Source: Strigamia acuminata
Lineage: Eukaryota > Arthropoda > Chilopoda > Geophilomorpha > Linotaeniidae
Reading direction: 5' to 3'
DNA length: 60,000 nucleotides
Assembly (NCBI GenBank): GCA_949358305.1
Contig: OX442324.1
Span: 5,215,575 to 5,275,574 of the forward strand
The notes under the pieces were generated by a model. The model saw only the letters and a list, made by a program, of their open reading frames with translations. It was not told where the DNA came from and made no database searches. Positions 22,090 to 31,735 of this stretch are shown here, one piece after another (the first letter of the stretch is position 1; every line of letters begins with the position of its first letter). A program made the translations under genes and the position numbers.

Positions 22090-25043
22090 TTTGGTACTAC
22101 TAGAAGTACCGTGGCTTGATCCTGGCGGATTTTTTGTAAAATCCTAGAAATTAAACAAAAAGGAGGAAAGGCGTAAGCAAAAGTTTCTTTCCAAGAATGG
22201 GAGAACGCATCTATCCTGTAAGCGAAGGGGTCAGGGCCCCAAGAAAAATACTTTGGTAATTTATGATTTAGTCTTGTCGCAAACAGATCAATCTCAGGTA
22301 GTCCGAATAGGGATTTTAATTTATTAAAAATTTTTGGAGATAAACTCCATTCCCCATCCGTAGTTAAAAAATTACGCGACAAATAGTCGGCCATAACGTT
22401 TTCCTTACCGGGGATATGAATTACTGAAAAGTCGATTTTTAATCTTTGGGAATCTTCCCACACTAGTCTCCCAAAATGGTGGAGTTGCTGGACCTTGCTG
22501 CCCTGGTTCCGGAACACGCTCACTACTGTGGAGCTGTCGGAATGAAACAAAACGTGTTTTTTGCCGTCAAAGGGGGCAAAAACCTTCCAGGCGAACCAGA
22601 GGGCCAAAAGTTCCTTGACATTAATGTGAAAATCATTTTCCTCAGCTGTCCACTGGCCATTAGCAGAGCGGGAGTTCCAACTGGCTCCCCAACCCAAATT
22701 GGAGGCATCGGTGAAAACCTCCGTATCCACATCGTGACGGGTTAGATTTTTGGGGGAGAAATTCTCTAATTTAGTCCATCTAGATAATTCGACTTTGATG
22801 TCGGGGTAATTTTTAACTAAAGTATTATAGTTGTGGTTATGAAGGAACAACTGTCCTGTTTTGAAAGATTCCAAGGGCTTTATGTTCCAAAAACCGTCAG
22901 AAAGCGCTGGCTCGGCGGAAACTAAATTGCCAATAAAAATGGCCAAATCCTGAATGGAGAAATTCTCCAATTGGAGAAGGCGCGAAGCTAGCTTAATTAT
23001 TTTTGTGATTTTCCTTTCTGGAAGTGACACTTCCATTTTTCTAGAGTCTAGTGTTAATCCTAAAAATTCTATTCTAGTTTTGGGAATAAATTCGGATTTT
23101 TCCCAGTTAATGCAGAGGCCTAATTTTTGAAAAAAGTTTATTACGTCGTTACAGGCGTTTTTAGCCTCGCAAAAAGAATCACACAGAAAAATTCCGTCGT
23201 CCAAATACGGGATTCCGCAAATCCCCCAAGTCCTCAACTCGGAAAAAACAGGGCACATAACCTTAGTAAAGGTCCGTGGGGCACTAGCCAAGCCCATTGG
23301 CATTACCTGATACTCGTATAATTGGCCTTGCCACAAAAATCGTACATATTTTTTGAATTCGTTTTTAATTGGTAACAAGTAAAAGGCGTTAGTGAGGTCG
23401 ATTTTAAACATAAATTGACCCTTTTTCATAAGGTTTATCGCATCTTTAAGCGAGGCCATTTTAAAATGGAGATAATCTAAGCTCTCGTTGAACTTTTTTA
23501 GATTTAAAATAATCCGTACGGATCCGTCCGGCTTGGGGACGGCGAAAATTGGACTTAAGTATTCGCCTTCAACGTGGGCGACCTGTTTAATTATGCCTTG
23601 CTGGCAAAGCTTGTCCACAGCTTGGGAAATTGCAAAAGTTTCGCTCAAATTCATTCTATATTCCGTTCTTTTAACGTGAACGAGCTTGTCGAAATTTAGA
23701 TCGAATTTTATGCCCGACAGGGCAGATAATACAAACGGATTGGATGTGATTTTACGCCAAACAGGCAAGTAATATTGTAAATTTCCTGGCTTAAAGGATA
23801 GATGCGATATGTGTGAATTGAAGAATAACTCTTTATTTCTTACATTTTCAGATTCAATTACAGGTGATTCTGCCGCTACTTCTTGTAGGGTTTTCCGCGC
23901 TGGCTCTTCCCCCGATCTGCAAAGAGAATCGGAATTAGTACACACGGTCACGGGATTAGAACAAACAATGTTCATACTATTCTGGCGCTTAAAATCGAAA
24001 CTTCTTGAGTTGTCTGAGCGCTTGTTATCGTATTTATTATCGTACCTATTGTACGGGTGGTAGCGGCGGTAATTCTTGTCCCTGTCGGACTTGCGGTTTT
24101 CGGCTTTATCAAAAGTGGCCTTGGAAGTGACCTTTTTTAATTCATCGAATTCCTTGATCTGCTTGGGCAAATCCGGGCCAAACAGGTCGGATGGGAAAAT
24201 AACCTTCCCTTTCGCAAACGGCTTGTACCTAGGTGCGAGCGAGTCCGCGAAGTCCAAACGTCGGCGCAACGTTAGCGCCGTATTCATTGCGCCCAGCAGT
24301 GTCATGGCCTCGGCCAGGTGGGTGACCAGTGAATTGGGGTCCAAATTTCCCGCCACTACATCCTTCATTGCCGAAGCAAGCGGAATGTAAGTTTTCAGAA
24401 CGAGTTTCTGATGTTTTAAAGACGTCGTGTCTCTCGACCTTATCCAAGGCTGCACATCTCCAAACATAGTGCCGTCCACTTTAGGCGGGTCCAAGTATTT
24501 TGCGTTTTCAGGGATTATCAGTTTATCAACTAATTGGTCCCTAAATTCCGTCGAGGTCTCAAAAAGCGATTTGCTTACCAAAGCCTCTAATTCGGCGGGC
24601 CAGGCGTCGCCAAACTTGGTCTCGGCGCCCAAAAGTTTCGAAACATCCGAAAAACCAACTTTGGTTGCTGGAGTCGGAGCCGTTGAACCGTCAACTGGCT
24701 TGCTTGTGACGACAAGGGGAACTGCGATTGCGGGGTTCAACAACGAAGTTGTCCCGTCAGTGGCTTTTGGGGTAGGTACAGCACCTGGCCCAGCCATCGC
24801 GGTGTTCTGCGGCGAAACGACGACCGTTTTCGCAGTTAGCAAATTTTGCATTATGTCTTTTAGCTCGTACACAGTGTCGGCTAGACATTCGATCCTATTT
24901 TGCATCCTTCTCGGCGAAGGTGGCTCTTCTACGATCTCTTCTTCGTGGTTAGGTTCGTGGACCTCCTCATTTTGGAGATTTTGGACCACGTGGTCGTTCA
25001 AAGTAGGGAATCCAGAATCGGTAATCATAACTTGGGAATTCAT
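21759..25043 (-). CDS. DIRS polyprotein: gag-like, reverse transcriptase, RNase H, Dam-like region
   Basis: 1094 residues, no internal stop. Residues 1-370 form a gag-like part with an acidic N-terminus, a conserved middle (~130-300) and a basic Asp/Arg/Tyr-rich stretch (~315-350). Reverse transcriptase spans ~465-670, with KIDLTNAF (first catalytic Asp), MPMGLASAP and YLDD at 613-616. RNase H spans ~774-890, with acidic residues in TDAS (779), KELLAL (811), HSDSS (836) and ADYLSR (886). Residues ~917-995 (DLFATRLN ... DAFSHSW ... YAFPPF ... VVPKWTSQAWF) resemble the Dam-type N6-adenine methyltransferase region of DIRS elements, but the expected NPPY-like tetrapeptide reads FPPF. The last ~100 residues overlap the recombinase ORF. 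The first ATG at 25043 was chosen; it lies about 160 bases inside the terminal repeat. Confidence 0.9.
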   Translation of the reverse strand: MNSQVMITDSGFPTLNDHVVQNLQNEEVHEPNHEEEIVEEPPSPRRMQNRIECLADTVYELKDIMQNLLTAKTVVVSPQNTAMAGPGAVPTPKATDGTTSLLNPAIAVPLVVTSKPVDGSTAPTPATKVGFSDVSKLLGAETKFGDAWPAELEALVSKSLFETSTEFRDQLVDKLIIPENAKYLDPPKVDGTMFGDVQPWIRSRDTTSLKHQKLVLKTYIPLASAMKDVVAGNLDPNSLVTHLAEAMTLLGAMNTALTLRRRLDFADSLAPRYKPFAKGKVIFPSDLFGPDLPKQIKEFDELKKVTSKATFDKAENRKSDRDKNYRRYHPYNRYDNKYDNKRSDNSRSFDFKRQNSMNIVCSNPVTVCTNSDSLCRSGEEPARKTLQEVAAESPVIESENVRNKELFFNSHISHLSFKPGNLQYYLPVWRKITSNPFVLSALSGIKFDLNFDKLVHVKRTEYRMNLSETFAISQAVDKLCQQGIIKQVAHVEGEYLSPIFAVPKPDGSVRIILNLKKFNESLDYLHFKMASLKDAINLMKKGQFMFKIDLTNAFYLLPIKNEFKKYVRFLWQGQLYEYQVMPMGLASAPRTFTKVMCPVFSELRTWGICGIPYLDDGIFLCDSFCEAKNACNDVINFFQKLGLCINWEKSEFIPKTRIEFLGLTLDSRKMEVSLPERKITKIIKLASRLLQLENFSIQDLAIFIGNLVSAEPALSDGFWNIKPLESFKTGQLFLHNHNYNTLVKNYPDIKVELSRWTKLENFSPKNLTRHDVDTEVFTDASNLGWGASWNSRSANGQWTAEENDFHINVKELLALWFAWKVFAPFDGKKHVLFHSDSSTVVSVFRNQGSKVQQLHHFGRLVWEDSQRLKIDFSVIHIPGKENVMADYLSRNFLTTDGEWSLSPKIFNKLKSLFGLPEIDLFATRLNHKLPKYFSWGPDPFAYRIDAFSHSWKETFAYAFPPFCLISRILQKIRQDQATVLLVVPKWTSQAWFVPLLDCLVAVPVSFPAPEHLMLVHQPEAQFPLQALQLLGCKVSGVTSSQEAFRRTLPTCTRPGGDRQLSERTRRELRGGRNFLVKGHLIPIHSLPVLTQTIV

Positions 25044-25200
25044 AATAGAATGTTATAAAACTAATAAAGAAACAATTATTAGAAAGGTGTTCGAAAATAT
25101 GAGATCCTTTAATTAAAAAGGGGAAAAAACGATATAAAAGCAAATTTTTCTTGTAGAGCAATTCGAACCTGACCGCGCAACCCGTTAGTAGAACCGGAAG

Positions 25201-25261
25201 TGACGTAACCCGACTAGTAGCGCCATCTCCTGTTTAGCCGGAGATTACTAAGAGTGAATGT
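25201..25261. repeat. DIRS inverted terminal repeat (element 5' end)
   Basis: 25201-25234 is the exact inverted copy of 20509-20542. The outer 27 bases (25235-25261) end in GAGTGAATGT and are matched by the second half of the internal complementary region. Confidence 0.85.
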
Positions 25262-25455
25262 AGACTGTCAGCTGTCGAATGTCGCGGCCGTCAGCCGTTG
25301 ACTGTCGCGTCCGTCGGACGTAGACTGTCAGCCGTCGAATGTCGCAGCCGTCAGAAGTCGACTGTCGCGCTGTCAGCAGCTGACGGCCGCGACAAGTCGA
25401 CGTCCGAAATATGCGGCAGTCGACAGTCAGCCGTCGAATGTCGCAGCCGTCGGAC
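25262..25455. repeat. GTC-rich minisatellite, right part
   Basis: This continues the array at 20262-20424 with the same modules (GACTGTCAGCTGTCGAATGT, GCGGCCGTCAGCCG, GTCCGTCGGACGTAG). The last copies are rearranged, with AGTCGACTGTCGCGCTGTCAG and TCGACGTCCG. Confidence 0.75.
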
Positions 25456-25498
25456 GAAAGCAACTTTTATCAAAAATATGATTATATAACATGTAAAC

Positions 25499-25590
25499 CT
25501 GTTTTTATTCTTTCTTCTTTCTTATTGTTTTTATTCTTCATTCATTTGTTGTTTTTATTCTTTATTTTTTTGTTGTTTTTATTCTTAGTT
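25499..25590. repeat. TTGTTTTTATTC minisatellite
   Basis: Imperfect repeats of TTGTTTTTATTCTT mixed with TTTCTTCTTTC. Low-complexity DNA with no coding signal. Confidence 0.6.
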
Positions 25591-25901
25591 TGACCATATT
25601 GCCTCTTTTTTGCAATCTGTGGGAACAATTTTAACGAGGATCCAACCTTGCATTCACATAACCGACTGGGAAAACATAAAAAATACCCAGCTGAGGTTGG
25701 TGGCAAATTATCTTGCCATATCAAACAACAGAAACAGTTTAAAACGAAAATTATACAATGAATTTAAATACAATAAACAAAGAGTAAATGCTTCACTGAC
25801 GACCAACATTTTCGCTGCTCAATGTAGGCCGACATCCAGTGTCCAAAATCCGCTGCAAATCCAAACAAACGATCCAACTTGAATGACATCTTGATCCACG
25901 T

Positions 25902-25921
25902 ATTGAAGGTTTATTCAGGTA
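25902..25921. repeat. 20-bp inverted repeat bounding the 749-bp array, left
   Basis: ATTGAAGGTTTATTCAGGTA here is exactly inverted at 28159-28178, on the other side of the triplicated block. A diverged internal version (ACCTGATGAATAAACCTGC) sits at each unit junction. No target duplication is seen outside the pair. Confidence 0.7.
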
Positions 25922-25931
25922 CCCAATGCCC

Positions 25932-28160
25932 CACGAACTCCTCTCATCCGCGCAGCGCAACGCAACGCAACAAAGCTGTACAAACCCTCCAGCAGGGAAC
26001 AACCAAAGGATGCATCACAAACAAAGCACCCTGTAGCACTGTAGCGAGCCTTCAACTGGACACACTGCTAAAAGAGCCGCACTACCCTAACCATGACTCC
26101 CCGTGAACTATGAACAGAGACCAGATGAACATGTCCACTTCCTAAGAGAGCCTTGATGAATCCGCGCAGCGCATTGACAAAGCAATATTATAATCCGTTC
26201 TCTTTCCTCGGCAAAATGACCAATCTGAGCTTCTGACCTATGGCGTGATTGCCACCTTTCTTTGAACCACTTTGCCCATTGGTCACATATGATAACAGAG
26301 GGACAGGGTGCCCAAGCTATGCCAGCGCCAATTCATGAAAATCACTCACCAGGTGGCTATAAGTTATTTCAGATATCAGAGGTACCCTGATAGGACCTCT
26401 TCAATCATGTGCCTTGTTTTGTGTGTGGTCACTTTTTCCCGGTGGGTAGAAAACGGAAGGTGCCTCGTCAGACACCCCCTCCCAGATTAAACCAGTTGCC
26501 AACTGAGAAAAAGGATTATTCCTTGCCTTGCCAATAACTATTCCTAGCCTTAAATTCGGACTTGGAGTTCCCCCATTCATGCAGATTTCATTCAATTGCT
26601 GTCTGGAAAGAAAGAAAAAATAATTAATAACCAACAAATAAAACAATAATTAACACAAATTACCTGATGAATAAACCTGCAACTCGCCACGAACTCCTCA
26701 TCCGCGCAGCGCAACGCAACAAAGCTGTACAAACCCTCCAGCAGGGAACAACCAAAGGATGCATCGCAAACAAAGCACCCTGTAGCACTGCAGCGAGCCT
26801 TCAACTGGACACACTGCTAAAAGAGCCGCACTACCCTAACCATGACTCCCCGTGAACTATGAACAGAGACCAGATGAACATGTCCACTTCCTAAGAGAGC
26901 CTTGATGAATCCGCGCAGCGCATTGACAAAGCAATATTATAATCCGTTCTCTTTCCTCGGCAAAATGACCAATCTGAGCTTCTGACCTATGGCGTGATTG
27001 CCACCTTTCTTTGAACCACTTTGCCCATTGGTCACATATGATAACAGAGGGACAGGGTGCCCAAGCTATGCCAGCGCCAATTCATGAAAATCACTCACCA
27101 GGTGGCTATAAGTTATTTCAGATATCAGAGGTACCCTGATAGGACCTCTTCAATCATGTGCCTTGTTTTGTGTGTGGTCACTTTTTCCCGGTGGGTAGAA
27201 AACGGAAGGTGCCTCGTCAGACACCCCCTCCCAGATTAAACCAGTTGCCAACTGAGAAAAAGGATTATTCCTTGCCTTGCCAATAACTATTCCTAGCCTT
27301 AAATTCGGACTTGGAGTTCCCCCATTCATGCAGATTTCATTCAATTGCTGTCTGGAAAGAAAGAAAAAATAATTAATAACCAACAAATAAAACAATAATT
27401 AACACAAATTACCTGATGAATAAACCTGCAACTCGCCACGAACTCCTCATCCGCGCAGCGCAACGCAACAAAGCTGTACAAACCCTCCAGCAGGGAACAA
27501 CCAAAGGATGCATCGCAAACAAAGCACCCTGTAGCACTGCAGCGAGCCTTCAACTGGACACACTGCTAAAAGAGCCGCACTACCCTAACCATGACTCCCC
27601 GTGAACTATGAACAGAGACCAGATGAACATGTCCACTTCCTAAGAGAGCCTTGATGAATCCGCGCAGCGCATTGACAAAGCAATATTATAATCCGTTCTC
27701 TTTCCTCGGCAAAATGACCAATCTGAGCTTCTGACCTATGGCGTGATTGCCACCTTTCTTTGAACCACTTTGCCCATTGGTCACATATGATAACAGAGGG
27801 ACAGGGTGCCCAAGCTATGCCAGCGCCAATTCATGAAAATCACTCACCAGGTGGCTATAAGTTATTTCAGATATCAGAGGTACCCTGATAGGACCTCTTC
27901 AATCATGTGCCTTGTTTTGTGTGTGGTCACTTTTTCCCGGTGGGTAGAAAACGGAAGGTGCCTCGTCAGACACCCCCTCCCAGATTAAACCAGTTGCCAA
28001 CTGAGAAAAAGGATTATTCCTTGCCTTGCCAATAACTATTCCTAGCCTTAAATTCGGACTTGGAGTTCCCCCATTCATGCAGATTCCATTCAATTGCTGT
28101 CTGGAAAGAAAGAAAAAATAATTAATAACCAACAAATAAAACAATAATTAACACAAATTA
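25932..28160. repeat. 749-bp unit present three times in tandem
   Basis: Copies begin at about 25932, 26688 and 27437, each at CACGAACTCC. Copies two and three are nearly identical (one visible difference near 28086, TTCC for TTTC) with period 749; the first copy differs slightly at its start (extra TCT and an extra CGCAA). Each unit holds GCGCAGCGCAACGCAAC and, on the minus strand, splice-like signals: CAG/GTAATT after a Cys-containing frame, TTTCTTTCTTTCCAG/ACAGC before the next, and a later CTG/GTGAGT. I recognise no protein family in the frames. The array is flanked by a 20-bp inverted repeat. Confidence 0.85.
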
Positions 28161-28178
28161 CCTGAATAAACCTTCAAT
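28159..28178. repeat. 20-bp inverted repeat bounding the 749-bp array, right
   Basis: TACCTGAATAAACCTTCAAT is the exact reverse complement of 25902-25921. On the minus strand it reads TTTATTCAG/GTAATT, a possible splice donor. Confidence 0.7.
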
Positions 28179-28349
28179 TTCAAACATCTCTCGTACGTTT
28201 TCTGCCAGCGCCACTCTCAAACAGGGTACAGCTCATTTTCCATCCTAACTGTATCCACGTCCCGTCTATTTCTTCCGGTTATACGCAATCCAACTAAAGT
28301 TCGCGAACCACTATTTTCAATGATTCTTGCAGCGATAAAAATAAATTAT

Positions 28350-28560
28350 TTTTGGGAGGAAAAATGCAATTTTGGGAAGGAAAATGCATTTTTGGAAAGG
28401 AAAATGCATACTTGGAAAGGAAAATGCATTTAAGGGAGGGAAACATGCTTTTTTGGATAAGAATAATGCATTTTTTGGGTAAGAATAATGCATTTTTTGG
28501 AAAGGAAAATGCAGTTACGGGAGGAAAACATGCATTATTTGGAGAAAAAAAATGCATTTT
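28350..28560. repeat. GGAAAATGCATTTTT minisatellite
   Basis: About ten imperfect copies of a ~21-bp unit containing GGAAAGGAAAATGCATTTTT. A few related AAAATGCATTTT units appear near 19220 in the intergenic region. Confidence 0.7.
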
Positions 28561-29640
28561 TTGCGTGTACCGGTATTCGAAGTTTTTTTTGCGTGTACCA
28601 GTATTCGAAGTTTTTTTTGCGTGTACCGGTATTCGAAGTTTTTTTGCGTGTACCGGTATTCGAAGTTTTTTTTGCGTGTACCGGTATTCGAAGTTTTTTT
28701 GCGTGTACCGGTATTCGAAGTTTTTTTGCGTGTACCGGTATTCGAAGTTTTTTTTGCGTGTACCGGTATTCGAAGTTATTTTGCGTGTACCGGTATTCGA
28801 AGTTATTTTGCGTGTACCGGTATTCGAAGTTTTTTTGCGTGTACCGGTATTCGAATTTTTTTTGCGTGTACCGGTATTCGAAGTTTTTTTGCGTGTACCG
28901 GTATTCGAAGTTTTTTTTGCGTGTACCGCTATTCGATGTTTTTGTATTCGAAGTTTTTTTTGCGTGTACCGGTATTCGAAGTTTTTTTGCGTGTACCGGT
29001 ATTCGAAGTTTTTTTGCGTGTACCGGTATTCGAAGTTTTTTTGCGTGTACCGGTATTCGAAGTTTTTTTGCGTGTACCGGTATTCGAAGTTTTTTTTGCG
29101 TGTACCGGTATTCGAAGTTTTTTTGCGTGTACCGGTATTCGAAGTTTTTTTGCGTGTACCGGTATTCGAAGTTTTTTTTGCGTGTACCGGTATTCGAAGT
29201 TATTTTGCGTGTACCGGTATTCGAAGTTATTTTGCGTGTACCGGTATTCGAAGTTTTTTTGCGTGTACCGGTATTCGAATTTTTTTTGCGTGTACCGGTA
29301 TTCGAAGTTTTTTTGCGTGTACCGGTATTCGAAGTTTTTTTTGCGTGTACCGCTATTCGATGTTTTTGTATTCGAAGTTTTTTTTGCGTGTACCGGTATT
29401 CGAAGTTTTTTTGCGTGTACCGGTATTCGAAGTTTTTTTTGCGTGTACCGGTATTCGAAGTTATTTTGCGTGTACCGGTATTCGAAGTTTTTTTGCGTGT
29501 ACCGGTATTCGAATTTTTTTTGCGTGTACCGGTATTCGAATTTTTTTTGCGTGTACCGGTATTCGAAGTTTTTTTGCGTGTACCGGTATTCGAAGTTTTT
29601 TTTGCGTGTACCGCTATTCGATGTTTTTGTATTCGAAGTT
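28557..29640. repeat. ~28-bp minisatellite with higher-order structure
   Basis: About 38 copies of a 27-28 bp unit, GCGTGTACCGGTATTCGAAG followed by a T tract of variable length. Variant units (ACCGCTATTCGATG, then a shortened GTATTCGAAG) recur near 28921, 29344 and 29606, marking a higher-order repeat of about 423 bp and a shortened 262-bp one. The unit lacks stop codons in all three plus frames, so long open frames across it (up to 501 codons) are by-products and not genes. Confidence 0.9.
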
Positions 29641-29880
29641 TTTTCTGTTTACCGCTATTCGAAGTTTTTGTATTCGAAATGTTTGTATTCGAAGTTTTTG
29701 TATTCGAAATGTTTGTATTCGAAACGTTTGTATTCGAAGTTTTTGGTGTTTTTTCGAAGTTTTTGGTGTTTTTTCGAAGTTTTTGGTGTGTTTCAAAAAT
29801 ATGTTAGGTGTTTTTAAAGTTTTTGGTGTGTTCCATAAATATGTTAGGTGTTTTTAAAGTTTTCTATGTTTTTAAAATAA
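29641..29880. repeat. Decayed edge of the 28-bp minisatellite
   Basis: Shortened units TATTCGAAGTTTTTG and TATTCGAAATGTTTG pass into GAAGTTTTTGGTGTTTTTTC, and then into a ~45-bp duplicated segment GTGTTTTTAAAGTTTT. This gradient suggests repeat turnover at the array edge. Confidence 0.65.
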
Positions 29881-30144
29881 GTTTTCATTCGCGCGCTCTT
29901 CTTTGTCGGGTTCCAGACACAAATCGGTATGCAAACGACTGGAATTTCACTGGAAAGAGAAAAAAAATGAAATTAATTTATAATGCAATCTGAATACCAT
30001 TAAGTGCCCAATTTTTAAAAAAGAAATTCTTAATGTTATATAACATAATAAATTTCTTTTCAAATTTTAGTATTCAGTAAGCACATCTTAATTAATGTTT
30101 GATTTTAAAACCGAATTTACCTTCATTTTTTAAGATTTACTTAC

Positions 30145-30186
30145 AAGTGTGACGATCAACAGACTCATCCAACCCCAACCCGCCAT
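30145..30186 (-). other. Candidate signal-peptide first exon (orphan)
   Basis: On the minus strand ATG opens MAGWGWMSLLIVTL and is followed directly by the strong donor GTAAGT (30139-30144). The next acceptor-like site downstream is TTTCTCTTTCCAG near 29955, but joining there in phase 0 gives an immediate stop. No complete gene could be assembled, so this is only a possible remnant or part of a small secreted-protein gene. Confidence 0.2.
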
Positions 30187-30956
30187 TTGTTAGAATTCAG
30201 CCATTTGACCATTTGCAATCAGGATTTGTGGTCGCATGGTTTTCGTTTGTCCTACAAACTCATCTTACCGACTTTTATCTGGAACTACAATATTTATAGT
30301 CATTCTTCCAAACTAAACAATTTCTTATCCACGGTATAGAAAACCTTTTAATTAATCGCTACTTTACTTTATTATCTGTTCCCCGGAACTGGATTCGCTT
30401 TTTCCAAATAACTAATTGCGATTGAGACTTATTGTCGAGCGTCGTCTGCTAATTTTTACAAATCCATTCCTTTTTAAAAAAAATTAAATTAAATTAAATA
30501 ATTTAGCACAAAATTATAATTTTGGACATTTGTCCAGTTCTAAAATTAGCAACCAATGTTGCTGCTGTTGTCCATGTCGTCGTGTCTATCTTCTTTCGGA
30601 ACCAAGGTTTATAGCTTCATTGATCCACGATGTAGCTCCAATGATCCATGATGTAGCTTCATTCCATTAGCATGCTGTCTGCAAAGAGAAAAAAATAAAA
30701 CTAATCATCAAAAACTTTATTAATGATAAAAATATTTGACAAAAATAGTGACTAGCACTGAAAAAGTTTTCATACCCCAATCAACTATTACAATTTAATA
30801 TTAAACAATTCTGTATTTTTTCGAATCAAGTATGGCTGTGCAGGATTCACCACAAAACAAGGAGCATCTCAAATCATTACATTAATTCGTTGCAAGTAGT
30901 TTTACTATAATAAATTTGTTCAATTTTTATTTATAATAAGTGAATTGATGTTTATT

Positions 30957-31735
30957 CCCAGACTTGCAACTTATGCACTTGTGATGATTGTGAATGTCAA
31001 AATTAATAAAAGCATTGTAAACAGAAACTCGGAGAGTTGAATCAGTCCACTACTTAATGAATCAGTTTGGTTTTACAGTAAAAAAAAAAATTAAGAGATA
31101 TTGCTAAAATTTAAAAACTGTGATAATACGTCACCGTTTTGAGATTTTTGAAAAAAAGTATTTTGTTTTGTCCAATTTTTTATGCAGGAACATTTATACT
31201 GGCATAAATTGACACACTTGTAAATAGCTCTAGGTGCAGTAAATATCTTGAATATTTTAGCAGGGTTTAGCAAATACGTGGTTTTCTAGCTACAGGCTGC
31301 ACAGAAATAAGAAAACATTTTAAACCTTTTTATTATCTAGAAAACCACACATTTTCAAAACCCTGCTAAAATATTAAAGATACTGAACCTAGAACTGTTT
31401 AAAAGCGCGTCAACTTATGCAGTAGCAATGTTTATTGCATAAAACACGAGCAATAAATAAAAGACACTTTTTAAAAATAGATTATGCTCGTATTAAAATA
31501 TGAGCACAGTGTATATGTAATCTCGCTGTACTGGATACATACGACCAAACTCCTAAAATCTTAACACAATAATGTGTTTTGAAAATTTTAATATACGTGT
31601 ATATATTCTAATACGGTACTTTTACTGTAAAATCAAACTGATTAAGCAGTGGATTGATTCAACTCACTGAGTTTCTGTTTTACAATGCTTTTATTAATTT
31701 TGACATTCACCGTAATCACAAGTAATTTCAAGTGT
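30957..31735. repeat. ~780-bp imperfect palindrome (foldback)
   Basis: The left arm (30957-31289) and right arm (31337-31735) are inverted copies around a ~47-bp spacer. Clear paired blocks include GTGAATGTCAAAATTAATAA at 30991 with its inverse at 31690-31709, TTTTACAGTAAAA at 31072 with 31620-31632, and AGCAGGGTTT at 31259 with AAACCCTGCT at 31357-31367. Arms are diverged by small indels. A transcript would fold into a long hairpin. It could be a non-autonomous foldback transposon or a head-to-head duplication. Confidence 0.75.

Larger units (their letters stand above)
20425..25261 (-). mobile_element. DIRS-type tyrosine-recombinase retrotransposon, apparently intact
   Basis: About 4.84 kb read on the minus strand. 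Both ends carry an inverted repeat with 34 identical bases (20509-20542 and 25201-25234), plus end-specific outer parts (20425-20508; 25235-25261). Near the element 3' end an internal complementary region (20732-20857) joins the complement of one outer repeat to that of the other, with the junction GAGATT/ACATTC. This ITR plus ICR layout is the hallmark of DIRS elements, which replicate through a circular intermediate and integrate by tyrosine recombinase without target duplication. Two uninterrupted overlapping ORFs supply gag/RT/RNase H and recombinase. No LTRs and no DDE integrase are present. Confidence 0.9.

Noticed and set aside
24427-25116. 229-codon plus-strand frame opposite the DIRS gag region
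   Set aside because: Antisense shadow of the DIRS polyprotein, with no recognisable domain.
28352-29857. Three overlapping long plus-strand frames (501, 439 and 421 codons) with repeated FACTGIRS / RVPVFEV / CVYRYSK peptides
   Set aside because: They are the three readings of one 28-bp minisatellite that happens to lack stops; no start context, splice structure or non-repeat coding sequence supports translation.
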